Positions 5,804 through 12,263 of a stretch of 12,263 nt of DNA are shown here, in pieces. A program made the translations under genes and the position numbers. How positions within the stretch are numbered: position 1 is the first letter of the stretch; the number at the start of each line of letters is the position of its first letter. The stretch is from positions 1-12,263 of the forward strand of contig CAMQEO010000029.1 in assembly GCA_946999785.1 (NCBI GenBank). The letters run 5' to 3'. Origin of the DNA: an uncultured Atopobium sp. (lineage in GTDB: Bacteria > Actinomycetota > Coriobacteriia > Coriobacteriales > Atopobiaceae). The notes under the pieces are model-generated. The model was given only the letters and a program-made list of their open reading frames with translations, was not told the origin of the DNA and did no database searches.

Positions 5804-7771
5804 ATGAACATCACAAGAAAGTCTTTTTTATCACTTGCGTCTTGCGCTCTGCTTTTTGCAACAGGTTGTACGGGCCAAACCGAAGATCAGCCTCAGGATA
5901 CTTCTTCCTCGGAATCGCCTGAGCCTGCGCCCAACTTGAGTGAATTTAAGGCATTGGAGCTCAAACGCGATGGTTGGAAATTTGATAAAGTGAACAACTG
6001 TTTTTATCAACTTGGTATTCCGTATTGCTTACATCCTGCGTCAAAAACATACGGCTCGCTTTCAATTTATGTACCTGGTACGTATTTTCTTGCAAAACAA
6101 AAAGGTGATTCGTGGCAATGTACCACCCGCGATGACGCGCAGCTAGGTGATTATACACCTCAAACTGCTCCTATTGTTATGCCACTTAATTCAGCGTTCT
6201 TTACGCCACAAGCCTGTCCTAATGTCTATGAGTACGAAGGCATGCGTAGGTATTTACAAGCGGGTATGATTTATGTGTATGCTGGCTTTAGGGGCAGAAG
6301 TTCAGGATTTGAAAGCGATAAAAAAGAAATGTTCTCTGGGGGAGCGCCTTGGAGTGTGGTTGATCTTAAGAGTGCTATTCGATTTTTGCGCTACAATGCA
6401 TCTGCTCTACCTGCTAATACCGATAACATTTTTACACTTTCTTATGGTGCAGGGGCAACTATAAGCTCTGTTTTAGGCTCTAGTGGCGATAGCGACCTCT
6501 ATACGTCTTATCTCAAAAAAGTTGGCGCAGCCACACACGATAGTAAAGGAAATACTATTTCCGATAAAATTGCTGGTTGTGCGCTGTGGTGTCCTTTGCT
6601 TGATGCCGAGTTAGGGGACTGTGCCTATGAATGGATGATGGGGCAATTTGTAACGGATGAATCTCGCAAGGCGAATTCGTTCAAAAAGCAATTGTCTTCA
6701 GATCTTGCACAAGAGTATGCAGCTCGCTTGAATGAGCTTGGGCTGTGTGATAACCAAAATGAACGCCTTCTTCTTTCAAAATTAGATGATGGCAGTTACT
6801 GTGATGGATCATATTACAATTATGTGATGAAAACGCTTACTGACGCTGCAACCGATTTTATTACGCATACGCAATTCCCTTATGTTCAAACACCTTCACG
6901 GTTGATGGAGTCTGCGTTTCCGGGTAATTTGAACGAAAAATGCGTCAGTAGTACCACTAAAGAGCCAGAATCATCTTCTTCTGCTCAAGATGGGTCAAAA
7001 CAAAAATTGTCGGGGGATTCAACACCGTCTGATAAAACTTCTACAGGAGTTTCAAAGGTACAGGGAACCTCGTACGAAACACCATCAAGTTATCTTGCAT
7101 CACTTAACAGCGATACGCGCTGGATTACCTATTCTTCGTCAAAAGGAACGGTCACGATTAGTAATTTATGGGAATTTGTAAAACACTGTAAAATTCCCAA
7201 TAAAGCAGTATGTGCTTTTGACGCACTAGATAAGTCTACGCCAAGCAATCAGCTCTTTGGAGTTGATAACGAATCTACCTTGCACTTTGATGCGCATGTT
7301 GCGCATTTACTTGCCGAGCACCAAGATGCATATAAAAAAGATTCTGCTTTTGATACCAAGCTTGTAGATGCATATCGTCAAGATCTTGATAAGAAAGATT
7401 CTTTAGGTTCTTCGCAGCAGCTTCGTATCAATGCGCTCAATCCGCTTTATAACTTGTGTGGTTCAAGTGAGGGCTTTGGCAAAGCGCAGGTTGCACCATT
7501 TTGGCGCATCAATACAGGGCTTATGCAGCAGGCCTCGCCTTTAACTACCGAGCTTAATTTGGTTGCTGCTCTAAAACATTATGATGGTGTAAAAGACGTT
7601 CAATTTACACCCGTATGGGATAAGGGCTTTGAGCTTGCCGAAGTTAAAGGACATCCGCAAGATAACGCTATCCAATGGGTAAGTACCTGCATTAAGCAAT
7701 TATCCGCTCTTCAAGAGCAAAAAGAGCAACAAGAGCAAGATGAGCAGAGTCAAGACGATAGTAGTGATTAA
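5804..7771 (+). CDS. Secreted lipoprotein, tannase-like alpha/beta hydrolase with degenerate active site
   Basis: 655 residues. The N-terminus is a lipoprotein signal: R5-K6, a hydrophobic core, and A-T-G-C with Cys22 as lipid-anchor site (the -3 Ala is slightly atypical). An acidic, Ser/Pro-rich tether follows to ~45. From ~50 it matches, from memory of the family, bacterial tannase-like alpha/beta hydrolases: G-F-R-G-R-S-S-G (161-168), G-D-S-D-L-Y-T-S-Y-L (228-237), W-C-P-L-L-D (262-267), A-Y-E-W-M-M-G-Q (274-281), A-F-D-A-L-D (471-476), T-E-L-N-L (582-586) and W605-D-K-G-F. The nucleophile elbow reads S213-Y-G215-A-G217 where G-x-S-x-G is expected, and F609 stands where the catalytic His normally follows W-x-x-G. 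The acid candidate D473 remains. A Ser/Thr-rich insertion (~381-430) and a Gln/Glu/Asp-rich tail (~636-655) are low complexity. There are about 15 Cys. It is likely a surface pseudoenzyme or binding protein. GGAGGA precedes ATG 5804 at a short 3-nt gap. Confidence 0.8.
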   Translation: MNITRKSFLSLASCALLFATGCTGQTEDQPQDTSSSESPEPAPNLSEFKALELKRDGWKFDKVNNCFYQLGIPYCLHPASKTYGSLSIYVPGTYFLAKQKGDSWQCTTRDDAQLGDYTPQTAPIVMPLNSAFFTPQACPNVYEYEGMRRYLQAGMIYVYAGFRGRSSGFESDKKEMFSGGAPWSVVDLKSAIRFLRYNASALPANTDNIFTLSYGAGATISSVLGSSGDSDLYTSYLKKVGAATHDSKGNTISDKIAGCALWCPLLDAELGDCAYEWMMGQFVTDESRKANSFKKQLSSDLAQEYAARLNELGLCDNQNERLLLSKLDDGSYCDGSYYNYVMKTLTDAATDFITHTQFPYVQTPSRLMESAFPGNLNEKCVSSTTKEPESSSSAQDGSKQKLSGDSTPSDKTSTGVSKVQGTSYETPSSYLASLNSDTRWITYSSSKGTVTISNLWEFVKHCKIPNKAVCAFDALDKSTPSNQLFGVDNESTLHFDAHVAHLLAEHQDAYKKDSAFDTKLVDAYRQDLDKKDSLGSSQQLRINALNPLYNLCGSSEGFGKAQVAPFWRINTGLMQQASPLTTELNLVAALKHYDGVKDVQFTPVWDKGFELAEVKGHPQDNAIQWVSTCIKQLSALQEQKEQQEQDEQSQDDSSD

Positions 7772-7782
7772 ACTTTTGATTC

Positions 7783-7799
7783 TTAGCGTTTGACGCTAA
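7783..7799 (+). terminator. Small hairpin after the lipoprotein gene
   Basis: TTAGCGT-TTG-ACGCTAA forms a 7-bp stem 12 nt past the lipoprotein stop. It is followed by CACAACATTTT rather than a clean T run, so it may be a weak terminator, a 3'-end stabiliser, or chance. The downstream ACT gene is only 48 nt further. Confidence 0.35.
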
Positions 7800-7847
7800 C
7801 ACAACATTTTATGTATCAAAGCCATAATACACACAGGAAGGGCCATT

Positions 7848-8186
7848 ATGGATCACAATTCATCTCATACGGTATTGGATGCACAAACAACGCTTGATCG
7901 TGCACAAAGTACGCATAATCGCGCGGTTGTAAGCGTTTTAGGAAAAAACCGCTGCGGTATCGTTGCAAAAGTTGCAACGATTCTTGCTAACAATAATGCA
8001 GATATTTTGGACATCTCGCAGACAATTATGTCTTCTATTTTTACGATGACTATGGTTGTAGATCTTTCAGAAGTTAGCGTTAGTTTTGCCGAGATTCAAG
8101 AGTCGCTTGATAAGCTTGGAGAAACATTGCACGTTCAGATTACCATGCAGCGTGAAGATGTATTTACCTATATGTATCGCCTGTAA
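7848..8186 (+). CDS. ACT-domain regulatory protein (UPF0237 family)
   Basis: A 112-residue cytoplasmic protein consisting of one ACT domain (residues ~25-112), a small ligand-sensing fold usually binding amino acids or other metabolites. Recognisable family features are A-V-V-S-V-L-G-K-N-R-C-G-I-V-A-K-V, N-N-A-D-I-L-D-I-S-Q-T-I-M, F-T-M-T-M-V-V-D-L-S and the C-terminal Q-R-E-D-V-F-T-Y-M-Y-R. Family members are typically about 90 residues beginning just before the first strand. Here a 24-residue polar N-terminal extension precedes it, supported by a strong ribosome binding site AGGAAGGG 5 nt before ATG 7848 and by the absence of an internal Met near the domain border. In many genomes this gene is followed by its partner UPF0210 (PFL-like) gene; here the next gene is convergent, so the partner is not adjacent. 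Its exact role is unknown. Confidence 0.88.
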   Translation: MDHNSSHTVLDAQTTLDRAQSTHNRAVVSVLGKNRCGIVAKVATILANNNADILDISQTIMSSIFTMTMVVDLSEVSVSFAEIQESLDKLGETLHVQITMQREDVFTYMYRL

Positions 8187-8241
8187 TCACACCGCTAGAC
8201 TGTTTAATGCGCCTCGAGGCGTACTTCGTGTGCTTTTATGC

Positions 8242-8275
8242 GATAAGCCATGCGTACCTTTGCGCATGGCTTATC
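8242..8275. terminator. Hairpin between convergent ACT gene and MraY/WecA-family gene
   Basis: A perfect 13-bp stem, GATAAGCCATGCG (8242-8254) and its complement (8263-8275), with an 8-nt loop, ending 3 nt before the stop codon of the leftward gene. There is no strong T run on either side, so it may act with Rho or mainly as a 3' barrier. A 12-bp palindrome CGCCTCGAGGCG (8210-8221) sits just upstream and may form a second small hairpin. Confidence 0.65.
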
Positions 8276-8278
8276 TCG

Positions 8279-9658
8279 CTATATATGGGTAAGATTGTGA
8301 TTATGGTGGTGCTGCTCAAATTTTGCTTCTTCCAGCTTAAATTCGGGATCTTTGGGCGAAACCAGTTCGTCTTTTCCTGTAGTAGGGTTGGTGTGGTGGA
8401 AAAGTACGGGCTCAAATAAATGCAATTTAAGCGTAAACACTAGCGAAAGCGCAAAAAGTACGATAAAAATGCAGATACGTGGCAATACCTCAACTTGCGT
8501 CATAAGATAGGTTCCACAGCACAAAAATGCTGTCCACGCATACATAATAAGAACTGCTTGTTTTTGATTGAATCCTTCAGAAATAAGACGATGATGAATG
8601 TGCCCTTGATCTGCTTGACTAATACTAATATGTGCACGTTTTCTTCTGATAATTGCCGAAAACGTATCGATAATAGGAATACCCGAAATAATAAGAGGTA
8701 CCATGATGGTGGTAAGACCTGCTACACGTGTTACCGATAACAGCGAAATAACGCCTAAGGTAAAGCCAATCAGCAATGATCCTGAATCGCCTAGAAAGAT
8801 TGAAGCGGGATTAAAATTATATTTTAGAAAACCAAGCGTTGATCCACACAGTGCAATTGCTAAAAACGCAGCATCAAGCCTATGTGCCATAATTGAGAGT
8901 ACAAACATAGTTGCACTTACAATAAAGGCAAGTCCTGTTGCAAGGCCATCAAGACCATCGATGAGGTTAAAAATATTAACATATGCAACTAAGTAAAGAA
9001 TTGTTAAAGGATACGCAATCCAGCCCAAATAGAGCGCGCCAGAGCTTAATGGATTAACAATCACGCCAATAACAAGGCCGCCGCAGACGGCACATGCAGC
9101 CGAGATAATTTGACCAATGAGTTTTTGAAGGGGCGTCAAATGATAAATATCATCAATAACACCAGTGATAAAAATGCAGATCATACCAAGCATAATAAGT
9201 GGGTAGTTAATGTACTGAAATACTTCACTTGGTAAAAATACGCTTGGCCAAAGATGAGCTAGAATACCTAAGTAATGAATGAGCAGTGTTAAGAAAATTC
9301 CTGTGAAAACGGCAACACCACCCATGCGAGGAATGGGTTTTTTATTAACGCGGCGTTTTCCAGGGTAGTCAATAGCTCCAAGTTTGTGGGCGATTATTTT
9401 GGCAAGGGGTGTAAGCGCCAAAACAGTTACGAATGCTATAAAAAATAAGCAAAGAGAACACATAAGCGTAAATGGAGATACTATTGATCCAAGTACAGGT
9501 AGGATGTTTAGAAAGTCTAAAGAAGATGTAGATATATGGAGAGCCTTAAAACAAGACGCATCAAGTGTTTGCATAGTAGGGTGATAAACCACAGTAGAAA
9601 ATACGGGATTAAGGTGGGTAAAATTGCTCACGCTGTAATCTATAAGATTTGTGAGCAT
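8279..9658 (-). CDS. MraY/WecA-family undecaprenyl-phosphate sugar-1-phosphate transferase (TagO/WecA-like)
   Basis: An integral membrane enzyme that transfers a sugar-1-phosphate (for this subgroup usually GlcNAc-1-P) from a UDP-sugar to undecaprenyl phosphate, starting wall teichoic acid, polysaccharide or glycan synthesis. Of 459 residues, about 11 hydrophobic segments lie from ~65 to ~412. Signature loops: G-A-I-D-Y-P-G-K-R-R-V-N (94-105) with P-I-P-R-M-G-G, G-V-I-D169-D170, N-I-F-N-L-I-D-G-L-D-G-L-A (228-240), F-L-G-D291-S-G-S and A-D-Q-G-H-I-H-H-R-L (349-358). The His motif points to WecA/TagO rather than MraY. The first ~65 residues precede the family's usual start; I keep this start because AAGGAG lies 9 nt upstream. 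The C-terminal cytoplasmic tail ends in the cluster Q-H-H-H-N-H-N. No other cell-wall genes are nearby, so the end product cannot be assigned. Confidence 0.9.
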   Translation of the reverse strand: MLTNLIDYSVSNFTHLNPVFSTVVYHPTMQTLDASCFKALHISTSSLDFLNILPVLGSIVSPFTLMCSLCLFFIAFVTVLALTPLAKIIAHKLGAIDYPGKRRVNKKPIPRMGGVAVFTGIFLTLLIHYLGILAHLWPSVFLPSEVFQYINYPLIMLGMICIFITGVIDDIYHLTPLQKLIGQIISAACAVCGGLVIGVIVNPLSSGALYLGWIAYPLTILYLVAYVNIFNLIDGLDGLATGLAFIVSATMFVLSIMAHRLDAAFLAIALCGSTLGFLKYNFNPASIFLGDSGSLLIGFTLGVISLLSVTRVAGLTTIMVPLIISGIPIIDTFSAIIRRKRAHISISQADQGHIHHRLISEGFNQKQAVLIMYAWTAFLCCGTYLMTQVEVLPRICIFIVLFALSLVFTLKLHLFEPVLFHHTNPTTGKDELVSPKDPEFKLEEAKFEQHHHNHNLTHI

Positions 9659-9810
9659 AAAACGTTCTCCTTATCTTACCCTGCGTTATTTGCATAAACG
9701 AGGTAAATCAACTTTGATGGCCAATAGTTACATACATCTTCAGTTTGAACGATAATGACTTTCTATTCAAGTCTATTTTATTATTACAAAATTCGTTATA
9801 GTGGTTATAG
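9659..9810. other. Intergenic region upstream of MraY/WecA-family gene and 6S RNA
   Basis: Non-coding. It contains the ribosome binding site AAGGAG of the leftward gene (9668-9673) and, at its right end, TATAGT (9797-9802) on the + strand, a suitable -10 for an RNA starting near 9809. The expected -35 position is only T-rich. No convincing leftward promoter pair was identified. Confidence 0.45.
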
Positions 9811-9969
9811 CGTCCTTTCGTAGTACAACTGGGTGAACCGACAAGCGTTTTGAGGGAGCTCATATTTCGCGTTCAGTACAGACATCCTTCACAGTTGAGG
9901 AAGCTGGAACAAGCGATGAGAGCACCCACCTTGTGGAAGGTGGGTTCATTTCGCACCTACGAAAGGGCG
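9811..9969 (+). ncRNA. ssrS: 6S RNA
   Basis: A 159-nt element that folds as one long rod. The ends pair over 13 bp with one G-U (CGTCCTTTCGTAG 9811-9823 with CTACGAAAGGGCG 9957-9969), and TGAACC/GGTTCA continues the closing stem. GAGCTCATATTTC (9856-9868) matches the E. coli stretch GAGCCGATATTTC, where product RNA starts. CTCAT there can pair with ATGAG near 9916-9920. A distal stem-loop fills the middle, and a local hairpin ACCCACCTT/AAGGTGGGT occupies the 3' strand of the central bubble, the counterpart of the E. coli ACCTTGAACC hairpin. 6S RNA binds the housekeeping RNA polymerase and lowers transcription in stationary phase. Identification is from recalled family features and hand folding. 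The + strand is chosen from these matches and the upstream TATAGT. No U-run terminator follows. Confidence 0.75.
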
Positions 9970-9972
9970 TGT

Positions 9973-12263
9973 TTATAAATGCTTGCGCCTCGATCTCCCT
10001 TGATTATCATTTGTAAAGCGCCCTTGAGGATCTGTGTAGGTTTTATTTTCATACGCATTGTGCATATCCTGCGCCTCAGGTTCAAAAATGCCCGTGTCAG
10101 TACCTATAAATTCTTCACCTTGATAGCTATACTCATCATCTTCGCCTTCATCGTTGCCATCAAGTCTAAGCGGTCTAAAGCTAGCTGTATCTCCACCAAT
10201 AAGGGAGTGCTCAACCGACTCATACGAATCTGCAAGTTCGTGTTTAACGCTGGCAGAAAAGATATCTTCATCGCTGTCGTCTATGTGCATAACTCCTGTT
10301 TGTTCAGGAGAGGGGTTTACGTGAAGTGGTTTCATAATGCGCGTAAGGCGGTGCTGCTGTTTGGCTCGTGTAAAGAGTGGTACATACTCAAAAATAATGC
10401 TTGAGTTTTCAAGGCCATACCATTTGACAGGCGAGCCGCAAAGTCTGCGAATAATATATTTAGCTTCAATTACCACGCGATTAAGACCCGAGATATTGGT
10501 TTCGGGCGACAAAACCTTACGCAGCATGCAGAATCTAAAGTCGCCAACGTTGCTATTTTCTCGATAAATTGAATACTTGTGATGTTGAGGGTGCAGAATT
10601 CGAGCATCTACCATATCGGAAACAATTTGATACAAATATGTGTTAATACGTTGGTTTACTCTAAATCCAAGACGGAGCTGTACTTTAAAAATAAAGTTTG
10701 TACCAAAGTTTTCTATCAAATATTCGTGAGTGTAAGGTTCATTGGTAACTTTAATGTTTACAAACCAGTATGCTTTTGCGCGTTTTGGACGCTTATCCAA
10801 AATAGAGTATAAAATATCTCGATCAAGTCGGTCTTGAGATGAGTCATTTGATAAAAAGACAATGTTATCAGCAGTAAAGGGGAATTCTCTATCGCGTTTA
10901 AGACGGCGCAATTGATCGATATATTTAACGATGGGTAAATATACGGTTTGTGTATGTTCTACTGCAGTTGCGCGCCTCCATATATACATAATGGCAAACA
11001 TTGCAGCTGCCATGAGCACGGTAAAATATCCACCGTGGAAAAACTTGGTGAGTGATGAGAAGAAAAACATCAACTCGATTGCGCCAAAGAACAGACCAAA
11101 GATAATAGCTGCAGGTTTGTTACGTTTAATTGAGGTTAAGTAGGTGTACAACAAAATGGTGGTCATTAACATGGTTGCGGTGATAGCCAGACCGTAGGCA
11201 GCTTCCATGTGGTTTGAGGTTTGAAAGATAAGCACCACTAATATGCATGCAAGCCACATGGTATTGTTAACAAGTGGGATATAAATTTGACCTTTATTAA
11301 GAGATGGATAATTTATTTTCATATGAGGCATAAGGTCTAGGTGAATTGCCTCGGAAATAATGGAATACGAGCCAGTAATAAGTGCCTGAGATGCAATAAT
11401 AGCTGCAAGAGTTGAAAGTATAACTGCAAATACACGATAATTTGGATCGATCATCTGAAAAAACGGATTTAAATCGTCTAAGCTCGCAAGTCCTAATGAT
11501 GAATTATGTACAAGTATCCAAGCACCTTGTCCTAAATAGTTAAGGATAAGACAGGTCTTAACAAAAGGCCACGTTGCAAAAATATTGACCTTACCAACAT
11601 GACCCATATCGCTATAAAGTGCTTCTGCACCTGTGGTACAAAGAAACACGTTACCCAGTACCATTAAACCAGCTGCATTTATTTGGCCATTAAACAAAAA
11701 CACAAGTCCACGGATGGGATTAAGTGCGCGCAAAACATTGAGATCGGCACATAAATTAATAAGACCTGAAATGCCTAAGTAAAGAAACCATACGGTCATA
11801 ATAGGACCAAAAGCTTTACCAATTGAGGATGTTCCTGATCGTTGTACAAAGAATAAAAGGCAAATAATAGTGATGGTAATAATTACAACCACGCTTTGGC
11901 GTCCACCCATAAGTACGCGAATAAAAGGAATGGTTCGCAGACCTTCGATAGCGGTGGTAACTGTTACGGCAGGGGTTAAAATACCGTCTGCAAGCAGTGC
12001 AGCTCCGCCTATCATAGCAGGGATAATAAGCCATTTTCCAAAACGTTTTACAAGTGAGTACAGCGCAAAAATTCCGCCTTCATTGTGGTTATCCGCGCTC
12101 ATCGCTACAAATACATATTTGACGGTTGTAATAAGAGTAAGCGTCCAAATAATAAGTGAAAGAGCTCCTAATACAACATCTTCTTTCATAGTCATAAGTC
12201 CGCCGTTACCTGTCATAATGGCTTTAAGCGTATACATAGGACTTGTTCCAATATCGCCGTATA
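9973..12263 (-). CDS. kup: KUP/HAK-family potassium uptake transporter (5' partial)
   Basis: Proton-coupled K+ importer of the cytoplasmic membrane. The frame is open through the right edge: codons Y-G-D-I-G-T-S-P precede the first in-window ATG (12237), and this is the conserved N-terminal motif of the family, so the true start lies outside. Further hallmarks are Y-V-F-V-A-M-S-A-D-N-H-N-E-G-G-I-F-A-L, G-G-A-A-L-L-A-D-G-I-L-T-P-A-V-T and A-L-I-T-G-S-Y-S-I-I-S-E-A. About twelve hydrophobic segments reach roughly residue 420 (numbered from ATG 12237), followed by the conserved cytoplasmic C-terminal region (to ~638). Beyond that is a ~116-residue hydrophilic tail rich in Asp/Glu with basic last residues R-S-R-R-K-H-L. 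E. coli Kup is 622 residues, so this protein (more than 754) is long mainly because of that tail. Its stop codon lies 3 nt from the convergent 6S RNA. Confidence 0.95.
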   Translation of the reverse strand, partial: YGDIGTSPMYTLKAIMTGNGGLMTMKEDVVLGALSLIIWTLTLITTVKYVFVAMSADNHNEGGIFALYSLVKRFGKWLIIPAMIGGAALLADGILTPAVTVTTAIEGLRTIPFIRVLMGGRQSVVVIITITIICLLFFVQRSGTSSIGKAFGPIMTVWFLYLGISGLINLCADLNVLRALNPIRGLVFLFNGQINAAGLMVLGNVFLCTTGAEALYSDMGHVGKVNIFATWPFVKTCLILNYLGQGAWILVHNSSLGLASLDDLNPFFQMIDPNYRVFAVILSTLAAIIASQALITGSYSIISEAIHLDLMPHMKINYPSLNKGQIYIPLVNNTMWLACILVVLIFQTSNHMEAAYGLAITATMLMTTILLYTYLTSIKRNKPAAIIFGLFFGAIELMFFFSSLTKFFHGGYFTVLMAAAMFAIMYIWRRATAVEHTQTVYLPIVKYIDQLRRLKRDREFPFTADNIVFLSNDSSQDRLDRDILYSILDKRPKRAKAYWFVNIKVTNEPYTHEYLIENFGTNFIFKVQLRLGFRVNQRINTYLYQIVSDMVDARILHPQHHKYSIYRENSNVGDFRFCMLRKVLSPETNISGLNRVVIEAKYIIRRLCGSPVKWYGLENSSIIFEYVPLFTRAKQQHRLTRIMKPLHVNPSPEQTGVMHIDDSDEDIFSASVKHELADSYESVEHSLIGGDTASFRPLRLDGNDEGEDDEYSYQGEEFIGTDTGIFEPEAQDMHNAYENKTYTDPQGRFTNDNQGRSRRKHL

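Noticed and set aside
8210..8221. 12-bp palindrome CGCCTCGAGGCG as an operator
   Set aside because: It lies in a convergent 3'-3' gap where no promoter is expected; probably part of the transcript-end structure.
9979..10404. 141-codon plus-strand open frame opposite the kup 3' end
   Set aside because: Entirely antisense to a well supported Kup coding region; composition looks like a shadow frame, and the GTG/ATG has no convincing ribosome binding site.

Overview
The window looks like chromosomal DNA from a low-to-mid-GC, fermentative Gram-positive-type bacterium. The enzyme set (K+-type pyruvate kinase, LdhA-type D-lactate dehydrogenase, carbamate kinase), a WecA/TagO-type lipid-carrier sugar-phosphate transferase, a very long Kup transporter and a tannase-like secreted lipoprotein together suggest an AT-rich member of the Coriobacteriia (Atopobiaceae, e.g. 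an Atopobium/Fannyhessea relative). This placement is inference from protein character and base composition, not from a marker gene. Nothing resembling an insertion sequence, phage, CRISPR array, tRNA or rRNA was seen. The region reads as ordinary core or near-core chromosome with a few unusual genes.

Layout. Positions 1-1427 (+): the 3' part of a zinc-dependent phospholipase C-like protein followed 13 nt later by a GntR/HutC regulator. A 15-bp hairpin (1561-1594) separates this pair from a leftward block, D-lactate dehydrogenase then pyruvate kinase (4116 down to 1619), which are consecutive steps at the end of homolactic glycolysis. A 592-nt AT-rich intergenic region (4117-4708) separates ldhA from the divergent rightward carbamate kinase gene arcC. 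It carries a promoter-overlapping dyad on the ldhA side and a short inverted repeat plus a repeated 9-mer on the arcC side. arcC ends in a clear intrinsic terminator. Then come a 655-residue lipoprotein (5804-7771, +) and a small ACT-domain protein (7848-8186, +). These meet a leftward MraY/WecA-family gene (9658-8279) at a 13-bp hairpin. At 9811-9969 (+) lies a structured RNA that I identify as 6S RNA. It runs tail-to-tail, with a 3-nt gap, into the leftward kup gene, whose 5' end leaves the window.

How the parts work together: pyruvate kinase, D-LDH and carbamate kinase are all substrate-level ATP or NADH-balancing functions of a fermenter. Pyruvate kinase carries the glutamate typical of K+-dependent enzymes, and Kup imports K+, although the two are not in one operon. 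6S RNA would adjust housekeeping transcription in stationary phase.

The most interesting object is the lipoprotein. Its fold-level signatures match bacterial tannase-like alpha/beta hydrolases, but the nucleophile elbow reads S-Y-G-A-G instead of G-x-S-x-G, and the usual catalytic histidine position after the C-terminal tryptophan is phenylalanine. It is probably a secreted pseudoenzyme. Other points worth a look are the roughly 116-residue acidic tail of Kup, the operator-like dyad in the ldhA promoter, and the 6S RNA/kup convergence.
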